This document shows, in pieces, positions 34,201 to 45,262 of a DNA stretch of 64,000 nucleotides. The stretch is taken from the NCBI GenBank assembly GCA_963576565.1, contig OY755046.1:68353719-68417718 (forward strand). The letters run 5' to 3'. This DNA comes from Aspidapion aeneum (lineage: Eukaryota > Arthropoda > Insecta > Coleoptera > Brentidae). The translations under genes were made by a program, and so were the position numbers. The number at the start of each line of letters is the position of its first letter. The first letter of the stretch is position 1. The notes under the pieces were generated by a model. That model saw only the letters and a list, made by a program, of their open reading frames with translations, made no database searches and had not been told where the DNA came from.

Positions 34201-37200
34201 CAAAGATATATAAAAATTTTTAAAATCGGAGCAATTTTTTTTTATCGAAAAAATTAGGATCACCATAGCTTACACTACTATTGTGTAGTATCATCTGAAA
34301 CGCAAAGATATATAAAATTTTTTGAAATCGGAGCAACTTTTTTTTTATCGAAAAAATTAGGATCACCATAGCTTACACTACTATTGTGTAGTATCATCTG
34401 AAACGCAAAGATATATAACATTTTTTGAAATCGGAGCAACTTTTTTTTTATCGAAAAAATTAGGATCACCATAGCTTACACTACTATTGTGTAGTATCAT
34501 CTGAAACGCAAAGATATATAAAAATTTTTGAAATCGGAGCAACTTTTTTTTTATCGAAAAAATTAGGATCACCATAGCTTACACTACTATTGTGTAGTAT
34601 CATCTGAAACGCAAAGATATATAAAAATTTTGAAATCCGAGCAACTTTTTTTTTATCGAAAAAATTAGGATCACTATAGCATACACTACTATTGTGTAGT
34701 ATCATCTAAAACGCAAAGATATATAAAAAATTTTGAAATCGGAGCAACTTTTTTTTTATCGAAAAAATTAGGATCACCATAGCTTACACTACTATTGTGT
34801 AGTATCATCTGAAACGCAAAGATATATAAAAAATTTTGAAATCGTAGTAACTTTTTTTTATCGAAAAAATTAGGATCACCATAGCTTACACTACTATTGT
34901 GTAGTATCATCTGAAACGCAAAGATATATAAAAAAATTTGAAATCGGAGCAACTTTTTTTTTATCGAAAAAATTAGGATCACCATAGCTTACACTACTAT
35001 TGTGTAGTATCATCTGAAATGCAAAGATATATAAAAATTTTGAAATCCGAGCAACTTTTTTTTTATCGAAAAAATTAGGATCACTATAGCATACACTACT
35101 ATTGTGTAGTATCATCTAAAACGCAAAGATATATAAAAAATTTAGAAATCGGAGCAAGTTTTTTTTTATTGAAAAAATTAGGATCACCATAGCTTACACT
35201 ACTATTGTGTAGTATCATCTGAAATGCAAAGATTTATAAAAAAAATTGAAATCCGAGCAACTTTTTTTTATCGAAAAAATTAGGATCACCATAGCTTACA
35301 CTACTATTGTGTAGTATCATCTGAAATGCAAAGATATATAAAAAATTTTGAAATCCGAGCAACTTTTTTTTATCGAAAAAATTAGGATCACCATAGCATA
35401 CACTACTATTGTGTAGTATCATCTGAAACGCAAAGATATATAAAAAAAATTTTGAAATCGGAGCAACTTTCTTTTATCGAAAAAATTAGGATCACCATAG
35501 CTTACACTACTATTGTGTAGTATCATCTGAAACGCAAAGATATATAAAAAATTTTTAAATCGGAGCAACTTTTTTTTTATCGAAAAAATTAGGATCACCA
35601 TAGCTTACACTACTATTGTGTAGTATCATCCGAAACGCAAAGATATATAAAATTTTTTGAAATCGGAGCAACTTTTTTTTTATCGAAGAAATTAGGATCA
35701 CCATAGCTTACACCACTATTGTGTAGTATCATCTGAAACGCAAAGATATATAAAATTTTTTGAAATCGGAGCAACTTTTTTTTTTATCGAAAAAATTAGG
35801 ATCACCATAGCTTACACTACTATTGTGTAGTATCATCTGAAACGCAAAGATATATAAAAATTTTTGAAATCGGAGCAACTTTTTTTTTATCGAAAAAATT
35901 AGGATCACCATAGCTTACACCACCACTATTGTGTAGTATCATCTGAAACGCAAAGATATATAAAAATTTTTGAAATCGGAGCAACTTTTTTTTTATCGAA
36001 AAAATTAGGATCACCATAGCTTACACTACTATTGTGTAGTATCATCTGAAACGCAAAGATATATAAAAATTTTTGAAATCGGAGCAACTTTTTTTTTATC
36101 GAAAAAATTAGGATCACCATAGCTTACACTACTATTGTGTAGTATCATCTGAAACGCAAAGATATATAAAATTTTTTGAAATCGGAGCAACTCTTTTTTT
36201 ATCGAAAAAATTAGGATCACCATAGCTTACACTACTATTGTGTAGTATCATCTGAAACGCAAAGATATATAAAAAATTTTGAAATCGGTGCAACTTTTTT
36301 TTTATCGAAAAAAATAGGATCACCATAGCTTACACTACTATTGTGTAGTATCATCTGAAACGCAAAGATATATAAAATTTTTTTAAATTGGAGCAACTTT
36401 TTTTTTATCGAAAAAATTAGGATCACCATAGCTTACACTACTATTGTGTAGTATCATCTGAAACGCAAAGATATATAAAAAAAATTTGAAATCGGTGCAA
36501 CTTTTTTTTTTATCGAAAAAAATAGGATCACCATAGCTTACACTACTATTGTGTAGTATCATCTGAAACGCAAAGATATATAAAAATTTTTGAAATCGGA
36601 GCAACTTTTTTTTTATCGAAAAAATTAGGATCACCATAGCTTACACTACTATTGTGTAGTATCATCTGAAACGCAAAGATATATAAAATTTTTTAAAATC
36701 GGAGCAACTCTTTTTTTATCGAAAAAATTAGGATCACCATAGCTTACACTACTATTGTGTAGTATCATCTGAAACGCAAAGATATATAAAAAATTTTGAA
36801 ATCGGAGCAACTTTTTTTTTATCGAAAAAATTAGGATCACCATAGCTTACACTACTATTGTGTAGTATCATCTGAAACGCAAAGATATATAAAAACTTTT
36901 GAAATCGGAGCAACTTTTTTTTTATCGAAAAAATTAGGATCACCATAGATTACACTACTATTGTGTAGTATCATCTGAAACGCAAAGATATATAAAAATT
37001 TTTGAAATCGGAGCAACTTTTTTTTATTGAAAAAATTAGGATCACCATAGCTTACACCACTACTATTGTGTAGTATCATCTAAAACGCAAAGATATATAA
37101 AAATTTTTGAAATCGGAGCAACTATTTTTTTATTGAAAAAATTAGGATCACCATAGCTTACACTACTATTGTGTAGTATCATCTGAAATGCAAAGATATA

Positions 37201-38575
37201 TAAAAAATTTTGAAATCCGAGCAACTTTTTTTTTATCGAAAAAATTAGGATCACCATAGCATACACTACTATTGTGTAGTATCATCTGAAACGCAATAAT
37301 ATATAAAAAATTTTGAAATCGGAGCAACTTTTTTTTTATCGAAAAAATTAGGATCACCATAGCTTACACTACTATTGTGTAGTATCATCTGAAACGCAAA
37401 GATATATAAAAAATTTTGAAATCGGAGCAACTTTTTTTTTATCGAAAAAATTAGGATCACCATAGCTTACACTACTATTATGTAGTATCATCTGAAACGC
37501 AAAGATATATAAAATTTTTTGAAATCGGAGCAACTTTTTTTTTATCGAAAAAATTAGGATCACCATAGCTTACACTACTATTGTGTAGTATCAGTTGAAA
37601 CGCAAAGATATATAAAATTTTTTGAAATCGGAGCAACTTTTTTTTTATCGAAAAAATTAGGATCACCATAGCTTACACTACTATTGTGTAGTATCAGTTG
37701 AAACGCAAAGATATATAAAAATTTTTGAAATCGGAGCAACTTTTTTTTTATCGAAAAAATTAGGATCACCATAGCTTACACTACTATTGTGTAGTATCAT
37801 CTGAAACGCAAAGATATATAAAATTTTTTGATATCGGAGCCTCTCTTTTTTTATCGAAAAAATTAGGATCACCATAGCTTACACTACTATTGTGTAGTAT
37901 CATCTGAAACGCAAAGATATATAAAAATTTTTGAAATCGGAGCAACTTTTTTTTTATCGAAAAAATTAGGATCACCATAGCTTACACTACTATTGTGTAG
38001 TATCATCTGAAACGCAAAGATATATAAAAACTTTTGAAATCGGAGCAACTTTTTTTTTATCGAAAAAATTAGGATCACCATAGCTTACACTACTATTGTG
38101 TAGTATCATCTGAAACGCAAAGATATATAAAAATTTTTGAAATCGGAGCAACTTTTTTTTTATCGAAAAAATTAGGATCACCATAGCTTACACTACTATT
38201 GTGTAGTATCATCTGAAACGCAAAGATATATAAAAAATTTTGAAATCGGAGCAACTTTTTTTTTATCGAAAAAATTAGGATCACCATAGCTTACACTACT
38301 ATTGTGTAGTATCATCTGAAACGCAAAGATATATAAAAATTTGTGAAATCGGAGCAACTTTTTTTTTATCGAAAAAATTAGGATCACCATAGCTTACACT
38401 ACTATTGTGTAGTATCATCAGAAACGCAAAGATATATAAAAATTTTTGAAATCGGAGCAACTTTTTTTTTATCGAAAAAATTAGGATCACCATAGCTTAC
38501 ACTACTATTGTGTAGTATCACCTGAAACGCAAAGATATATAAACTTTTTTGAAATCGGAGCAACTTTTTTTATCG
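28216..38575 (-). repeat. 103-bp satellite array, about 100 units
   Basis: The unit, 102-106 bp, contains TAGTATCATCTGAAACGCAA, AGATATATAAAAATTTTTGA, AATCGGAGCAACTTTTTTTT and ATTAGGATCACCATAGC, then TTACACTACTATTGTG. Length differences lie mostly in the T-run. About 85 bp of it match the tip of the CTGT-MITE (for example 48807-48893), so the array derives from that transposon end. Order patterns repeat every 411 bp (four units, 29453-30475) and about every 1231 bp (twelve units, for example 32224 and 33456). Units near 35000-36500 are more diverged than those near 29000-34000. Frames of 64 to 200 residues on the minus strand are by-products: 102-bp units keep frame, 103-bp units do not. Confidence 0.98.
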
Positions 38576-38981
38576 AAAGTACCTCAAACGAAAGTGTAGA
38601 ACTAATATATCCTTCCTGGATCCCAGACCTGGACACTTGCAAAATCCAAGGTAACAAAAGTACAAAGATCAATGGAAAGACAAATGTGTAAGACACACAA
38701 GCTAACAGATTCAAAAAAGAATGAATGGATAAAAAACAAAACAAAAGTAAGGGATGTCAGAGGAGAAGTAGCAAAAAACGATCGATGGAACAAATGTTGC
38801 AAACTGGAGACCTTGGGAAAATAAAAGAAGTACGGGAAGACCCAAAAGAGATGAGCGGACGATTTGAAGAAACATGCGGGAAGTAGATGGATGAACACGG
38901 CGACAGACAGAAAATATTGGAAGATATTGGGGGAGAACTATGTCCAAAGATGGATTGAAGAAGGCTAAATAGATAGAGAAG
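38576..38981 (+). pseudogene. NLR-A retrotransposon, 3' part of the copy split by the satellite
   Basis: It starts at VPQTKV-like codons and, across several frame breaks, gives the C-terminal tail: QRSMERQMC, NEWIKNKTKVRDVRGEVAK, NDRWNKCCKLETLGK, ADDLKKHAGSRWMNTATDR-like sequence and VQRWIEEG before TAA and a short run of GATAGA. This is the expected continuation after LSYILKN at 28205, so one NLR-A copy flanks the whole satellite. Confidence 0.85.
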
Positions 38982-39469
38982 TAATTACTAACCTATTTAT
39001 TTAATTTCGGTTAGTTGAGAATAAACGTAACCACAAGACATAAGTATATTTTATTATTCTTATTTTTCACAGCCGTTTTTGTCTTCAGTTTTTATATGAG
39101 CGAGTGAGTTAATTGTTAATTCTGGAAATAAAAAAATTAAACTTTGAAACTCTTAATAAAAAATATATGCCATGTTTGAAATTTTCTGCCTTGTTTGTTT
39201 TGTCTGAAAGCCCCATTTACGCGATATCATCTTGATCATAATCTCATTTTGTTGAACACATTTTTTTTATACATGACTGCGAGACAAATTTTTGAGCTAC
39301 CTAAATGTTTATAGGGGATGGTGGGGTAAGTTTGGCCTTGATGAGGCTATGGACAGTTCACGTGTCTAATCTAATATTTTAACACTAAAAAATAGATTTT
39401 TCAATTTCATAAGGCAATAAATTATTTTTATTTTAATAAAAACTTTTAAAATAAACATTTAGTATCGGG
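38982..39469. other. No feature recognised
   Basis: AT-rich spacer between two NLR-A copies in opposite orientation; nothing identified. Confidence 0.35.
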
Positions 39470-40346
39470 GTTAGCCTTCTTCGATCCATCTTCCTCCCAC
39501 TCTCACTTCCACTTTTCTCTGTCTGTCACCGTGTTTATCCATCTAGTTCCTGCATGTTTCTTCAAATTGTCAGCTCATCTCATTTGGCGTCTTCCCTTAC
39601 TTTTATTTTCCTAAGGTCTCCAGGTTACAATGCATTTGTTTCATCTATCGTCTTTCGGTCTGATATTATGACCGACGAATTTCCATTTTAGTTTTGCTAC
39701 TTCTCCTCTGACATCCCTTAATTTTGTTTATTTCTTATCTATTCATTCCTTTTTCTCTCTGTTATATGTAGCATTTGTCTTTCCATTGTTTTGTAAGTGT
39801 CCAGGTTTGGGAGCCATAGGTAAGTCCAGAAAGGATACATTGGTTCTACATTTTTGTTTTGAGGTACTGAGGGTATTTTTTATTTTTTAATATGTTGCTT
39901 TATTTACCCAATGCTGCCCAGGCCAATCTTAATCGTCTCTTGATTTTAGCTGTTTGGTTTTCTTTTTATAGTTTAATAATTTGTCCCATGCATATATATT
40001 CATCTACTTGTTCTATTTTTTCTTGGATTATTTTTATCGTGATTTCTTCATCTGTGTTTGTTATGATTTTAGTTTTAGTGTAATTCATACTCAAGTCTAT
40101 ATTTTTAGCTGCTGTATCCAGTTCTTCCAGCATTTTTATTAGTTCTTTTTTTATCTGTATACTGTTTCTTACTTTGATGCCTATTTCTTTCCAATCCAAG
40201 TTTTTAAAATCATCGTCTGGGGCCTGGTTAGTTTAACGGATATTCTACCACCCTGGCTCACACCTCTTCTTATGCGGATTAGCTTGGTTCCTTCGTGGAT
40301 TTTGATTGATGTTATAATTTTCCATGCAGTGTCCAATGTGTCCCTA
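39470..40346 (-). pseudogene. NLR-A retrotransposon copy, opposite orientation
   Basis: The minus strand runs from DTLDTAWKIITSIKIHEGTK and LIRIRRGVSQGGRISVKL (decayed motif B) through MDWKEIGIKV, ELIKMLEELDTAAKNIDLSM, NYTKTKIITNTDEEITIKI, EQVDEYICMGQIIKL to the C-terminal tail and IEEG-type end near 39475. Frame breaks and a missing FADD motif make it inactive. The MITE at 40355 is inserted at or beyond its 5' end. Confidence 0.85.
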
Positions 40347-40354
40347 GTAAAGAA

Positions 40355-40522
40355 CAGTGGCGCACCCAGAAATATGTCTTGGGGGGGGGGGCGAGGCCTC
40401 TTGAGGGGGGCCAAGCATCATGATGTCAAATTTTAAGCTATTTTTTGTGTTTTTTAGAAATACGTGGAAAATATGTAAAAAAATATAAGGCTTGGGGGGC
40501 CCCCCCTTAGGGTGCGCCAATG
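40355..40522. mobile_element. hAT-like MITE with 8-bp target duplication
   Basis: The ends are CAGTGGCGCACCC and the inverted GGGTGCGCCAATG. GTAAAGAA stands on both sides (40347-40354, 40523-40530). The body has a 9-G run, GCGAGGCCTCTTGAG and a closing GGGGGGCCCCCCC. Related copies: 66 and 43891. Confidence 0.9.
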
Positions 40523-40645
40523 GTAAAGAAGACATGGTTTTTTCCTACAAATCATGATTTAAATGTATCGGTCCGCGCTCAAGCCTGCACTAGGATTAAT
40601 TTTCAGTGGCGTATGCAGGGGGGGGCTTTATGGCTGAAGTTCCAT

Positions 40646-43139
40646 CCCAACTAACATTTATAGTAGTGGCTACATGTTCTAAAGGCTTTGCTACTTTCTT
40701 ATAGTAGAAATGTGGTGATCCCAACCAAAATTTGTTACTTTTTAGTTCTAACTACTATTTAGTATCAGGAAATAGTAGATGTTTCGTAAAAACAACCCTC
40801 TAAACTACTTCTTAGGATTGTTTCTTGATAGTCGATTCTGATAGTCTTCTCTACCACAATAGAACGTTGCTAAAGTTTTACTTTCTTTTTAGTCGTTATG
40901 TCGTAGTCGCCCTGACTTTTATATCCTACTTAATTACCACTGGAAAGTTAAGCTTCATTGGAGTCCCAAACAAGTGTATCAGACAACTACATTATAACTT
41001 TAATTTTTGCCACAAAAGTTTGTGTCATCATAGTAACATCTGATGTAACAATGTAGACAAAATAACTTTTTGGATCAACTTTAAAGGCGCAACTACTTTG
41101 ACTTTTTTTTAATGTCGATCTTTTAAAGTAATCTCTCCTTCCTGTTTCTACTTTGAAAACGTAGACTTTTTGAAGTCGCATCTTGGTCGCACACATTCTT
41201 AACCCTACTTTTTGTGGCTCCTTTTATAATATGGGAATATTAGGAATGGTTTTGCAAATATTTTTTTAACTACCTTGAGCAGTCCCTTTTTTCGAGCTCA
41301 TTGCTTGACCATTTTGCAAAACAATCAAAATGCAAAATATTGATCCAAAGTATCGAGTACCGCACACGGATTTTAAGAATTCCCTGGTCCATGCTTAATC
41401 TCCATCCTTAATCTTTTACGCTACTTGTTGCTGTTTTATTCTTCTACTGTCTTTACGGTCGTTCGTGGTTTGTGTTGTGGCACCACCCTATCGCCATCGT
41501 AACCCTCTTGTGCGGACTAAACCGAATTCGTTTATCTATGCCTCTTGTGCTGACGTGTCGTGTCTCACTGTGATTCATTTTATGTGTTGAGCTTGGGTAT
41601 TTGTCTTTTTCGTTTTCTTCAAATTTGTGCTGTTGTTAAAGCTTGGTTTGAAGTGAATAAACTTAAATTTGTGCTGTGTTTTGTGCCAGGCTTTATTGCA
41701 ATAGGTCCCTAATATCTAATTTATGCACGGCCCCTAGAATAACCTCTGGGATATGCTAGACTTCATCCAGGAACTTTTGCGCTGTTTGCGGCTAATAAAA
41801 AAACAAGTTATATATATATCGTGGTTACATGCGGATTTCTAAGCGATCTAACAAGTCTCAGAGATTGTTTTTTTACTTATAGGGCTTATAATAATAAAAA
41901 TTACTGAATATTGACAATGCCCAAATATCTAAAAACAATAAAAAATACTACATACGAATTGTGAGAGCAATGTGTAAATAAAAAATGTAACAATAAGTTG
42001 ATTTCATTGATGTGACTACGTTCTTTTAGTTCCTTGACCAACAAAAAACTCTTTTTATTGGCACTTCATTTATTGTTCTAATGGAATTTAATTTATCTTG
42101 TTTTTGCTTTAAAACCTACCACAAATTCACGCTCGTACATAACCTATAAGCAGTGGTGCTGTTGTTGACAGAAACGGCAAATGACAAGTGGCGACACCCC
42201 AATAACTTGAGGGTAGTAGTTATACTTATCGCGTGGTTCCTATCACTCTGTAGACGTTTTCTAGTGGCGAAAGCTAGTTAATAATACGTTTCTGCAACGA
42301 AGGAGTAGAAATTCGAGTGTGTTATCTAGAACTAAAAAGGAATGCCGACATAAAAGTCGTAAGTGACACGTTGCCGTAACTTAGGCTCACTTTCAAGTAA
42401 CCCTTTCGACTATCAGGGAATATAGTTTGGGACGCCATGTTTTTATGTAAGAAAGAAAATTTAATATTTTTGTTGTCGTTTTATGAGCTCATATTAAAGA
42501 GCTATACTATTTTATAAACAAATTAGTTGAAGCTTACCAAAAATGCTCTTCTTAAGCACCATTTGTTGGAGTTAACTGTCGATTATGAAAACATAACCTC
42601 CAAAATCACAACACAAAAATTCCATCAGCTACCAGAAAACGGCTCAATTTTACGGGCGCACCGGTTTTTTGCAATATATATAATGCATGTTATACAAAAA
42701 ACTTTGCGTCGCACTCGAATTTTGATCCTCTGCTCGTAAATTCTCACTCTTTTGGATAACATAGTACATATTATAACCATAACCAAACAAAAAAACTAAG
42801 CGAGTCTGTTTACTGTTGTGTCCACCATATTGTGTAACAATTCTACCAAAAAGAAACGATTATATTATTTGCAACTACATCGCAACTTTTATGCCATTAC
42901 GGAAAAAAACCAGCCTTTACGACGTAGTAGATACCTAGCTACGACGTAGTAGTGTAGTTGTTAGTACAGTGACTTTAAACACTTGGCCAAGTAGTTATAA
43001 CCAGAAATTGGTTCCCCACTTAGGGAATTATAACGTCGCTGTATGGTATACTGAGACGTAGCGGGAGTACGTTGCGGTTACTTTTAAGAAATTCTTTCTA
43101 GTTGGGGTTTCGTCGTTACAACTTTAAATGTTTGTTGGG
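40646..43139. mobile_element. CCC-ended element, long copy (2.5 kb)
   Basis: The ends are CCCAACTAACATTTA and the inverted TAAATGTTTGTTGGG, flanked by AT on both sides (40644-40645, 43140-43141). The outer parts equal the 1.2-kb copy at 9827-11026; 41100-42393 is present only here. In that interior I see a polyadenylation-like GTGAATAAAC near 41660 but no open frame of useful length on either strand, so this too is non-autonomous. Its superfamily is not determined. Confidence 0.8.
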
Positions 43140-43225
43140 ATGCACCAGAGTCACTGAATATTGACCCCCAAAATATAATTTTTCCTTAAAAATCATGATT
43201 AAAATGTATCGATCCGCCCTCAAGC

Positions 43226-43263
43226 ACCGAACCGAACCGAACCGAACCGAACCGAACCGAACC
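43226..43263. repeat. (CCGAA)n microsatellite, about 7 units
   Basis: Direct repeats of ACCGA followed by a 14-base C-run. Confidence 0.95.
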
Positions 43264-43302
43264 CCCCCCCCCCCACTGATTTCCTTTCTGCATACGCCAC
43301 TA

Positions 43303-43791
43303 CTCTACTGACTAAAACACCTTGATAAGATAACATCGTAGGCAGAAAAACAGGAAACAAATTAATATAACCAGGAAGAAATTGTCGGTAGGGCTTGGTT
43401 CGCCAATTTAACGCCTAATTTCACAGACCTTACTTAAGTTAACGGTAAAAAAAATTAAAGAAATACATACTTATTATGCACGTTTACTCAAGCCTCAAAG
43501 GGCGTGAATTTATTTGTGCAATTGACTGTAACTCATTAAAGACAGTGGCGTATCTAGGTTTTATTTGGAGGGGTGTTCATGTTTTTTTGGGGGAAGGTGG
43601 TTTATTATTCATCATTTATGGAGACTATCAATGTTGAGTTTGTCATTTTAATGTTATTTAATTAGTATTTCGGGGGGTTTGGATCCCTCTAACTCTCTGA
43701 ACCCTGTGAGGTGAATCTCCTTTTTTGTTAATATCTTTGATACTGCTTGTCAAGAAGTTTTTCAAATTTTGTTAGGCAAATATTAATTAAC
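43303..43791. other. Mostly unassigned; one MITE-like start
   Basis: CAGTGGCGTATCTAGG at 43545 resembles a hAT-like MITE start followed by a GGAGGGGTG patch, but no right end is found. Nothing else seen. Confidence 0.35.
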
Positions 43792-44635
43792 AATGAACGT
43801 GGATAAGACACAGTACCTACTTATGTATTGAAAACGAATCAAGTGAGAACTAGACTATAGATTAGATCAAACAATATCTCCATGCAGTGACATGGGCGCA
43901 CCCAGGGTGGCCCGGGCCCCCCCCCCCAAGCTCAAGATTTTTTTAGATATTTTTCACATATTTCATGAATAAAAAGATAAAATAGCATAACATATGACAT
44001 CATGAGGCTTCGCCCCCCCCCCCCCTAAAGGCCTCGGGCTCCCTCGAAGAGAAGATCCTGGGTGCGCCACTGCAGTGAGTATGTACAGTTAGGTATCACA
44101 TTTGATAAGACAGAAACAGACAGTTAATAACTGGAAAAAAGAATAATAAAAGCAAAAAAGGTTATTGGATGTCTTAACAGTATTTTATGGAGCAGAGAGA
44201 TAAAAAAGATGTAAAATTTAACATATATAAAACAATGGTGAAAAGCAGGCTGTTCTATGGAATAGAGAATTGTCGCGTAACAAAAAAATACAAAGCAGAA
44301 ATAGAAAGTGTCGAAATGAATGCAATAAGAAGATCAATGAGAATATCTAGAACAGATAAGAAATGAGATCATAAAGAAAGAATGGGAATCGAGGGAAGCA
44401 TAACGGATGACATCACTACGGCCATGTACAACTGATGAACGACGAAAGATTACCAAAGCAGGTCCTAGAATGGCAACCAATAGGGCACAAGAAAAAAGGG
44501 CGTCCTAAACTAGAATAGCAGTCAATCCAAAGATCAAACCTGACAGAAGATGATTGTCAGGATCGAAGGAGGTGGAGAATAGGCGTTGGACAACATAGAA
44601 AAACGCTCTAAACCGACATAGTAGTAGTAAATATC
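43792..44635 (+). pseudogene. NLR-B retrotransposon copy split by a MITE
   Basis: The left part matches the motif D region of the copy at 59998 (AACGTGGATAAGACACAGTA, then CTCCATGCA). It resumes after the MITE at 44071 with GAGTATG...GTATCACATTTGATAAG and runs through NSILWSREI, KTMVKSRLFYGIENCRV-like and GRRKRG-like segments to ACCGACATAGTAGTAG. Many frame breaks. The junction sequence without the MITE matches the uninterrupted copy at 60171-60215. Confidence 0.85.
43891..44070. mobile_element. hAT-like MITE inserted in NLR-B
   Basis: It starts CATGGGCGCACCCAGG and ends CCTGGGTGCGCCAC. TGCAGTGA stands on both sides (43883-43890, 44071-44078), an 8-bp duplication; the uninterrupted NLR-B copy has a single TGCAAGGA-like site. 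The body has the family's C-runs and CATCATGAGGCTTCGCC. Confidence 0.9.
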
Positions 44636-45157
44636 TTCATTTCCGAATATCTCGGAAAAAAGAGCTAACCACAGACAAACGACAGATATTAGTATACTGT
44701 GGATGTAACCTAGATGAATCTTCTTGATAAAATTTGAGGGTGAAATGATTTATATTTCCCACAGTTCCCCGGATATTTTTTTGTGTTGCACATTAGTTAA
44801 AATTTGATAAAGAAGAAATTGAAAATTTCAAAAAATGAACGCCTTATCTTTTTTAAATACAAAAGAAGACAAAACAAAAACATATTCTATCTATGAGATA
44901 ATGTAATGCACCGCTTCACAAATTTCAAATTCTACCAGTTCTAAACGGTTACTGCTATTTTTAGCACTGCAGAACTCGTGGACACATTAAATAATATTTT
45001 ATTATTCAAATTTAAATTGCAAAAATATACAAATACACTATACAGGGTGTCCGAGACAAAAATATAACTAGTTACCTGGCGATTTTAAGAAACAGTTTCT
45101 AAATAAAAGAAATGGTCTAGAAATAAAAGTGTTAGTCACTACAAAATTTTATTTAAT
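44636..45157. other. Mostly unassigned; mariner-like end
   Basis: TATACAGGGTGTCCGAGA at 45037 resembles a mariner-like terminus, with no partner found nearby. No gene seen. Confidence 0.35.
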
Positions 45158-45262
45158 TTCTATCTATCTACTTAGCCTTCTTCAATCCATCTTTGGACAT
45201 AGGCCTCCCCCGATATCTTGTCTCTTCAAATCATCCGCCCATCTCATTTGGGGTTTTCCCCT
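45158..45262 (-). pseudogene. NLR-A retrotransposon 3' end, part 1 (split copy)
   Basis: Minus strand: GATAGATAGA tail, the IEEG-type stop region and FRWADDLKRQD-like codons. The copy is interrupted at 45262 and continues at 47132. Confidence 0.8.

Larger units (their letters stand above)
40604..43302. mobile_element. Small hAT-like MITE split by a 2.5-kb insertion
   Basis: CAGTGGCGTATGCAG followed by a G-run opens at 40604; a C-run, CACTGATTTCC and CTGCATACGCCACT close at 43302. Without the inner element the MITE would be about 205 bp. A 49-bp stretch (ATCATGATTTAAATGTATCG and flanks) occurs both just outside the left end (40538) and inside the right part (43171). No clear target duplication. 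Confidence 0.5.

Noticed and set aside
28229..38493. Dozens of 64- to 200-residue minus-strand frames (MVILIFSIKKKLL...) as a repeat protein family
   Set aside because: They follow the 103-bp satellite period, and the frame is kept only where the T-run makes a unit 102 bp. No start, no selection pattern, derived from a non-coding MITE tip.
28216..38575. CRISPR-like array
   Set aside because: The unit is a contiguous tandem repeat without unique spacers, in eukaryotic-type repetitive DNA.
38602..38947. Minus-strand frames near 38.6-38.9 kb with signal-peptide-like hydrophobic stretches
   Set aside because: Antisense to the NLR-A C-terminal coding tail, whose lysine/arginine-rich codons read as hydrophobic ones on the other strand.
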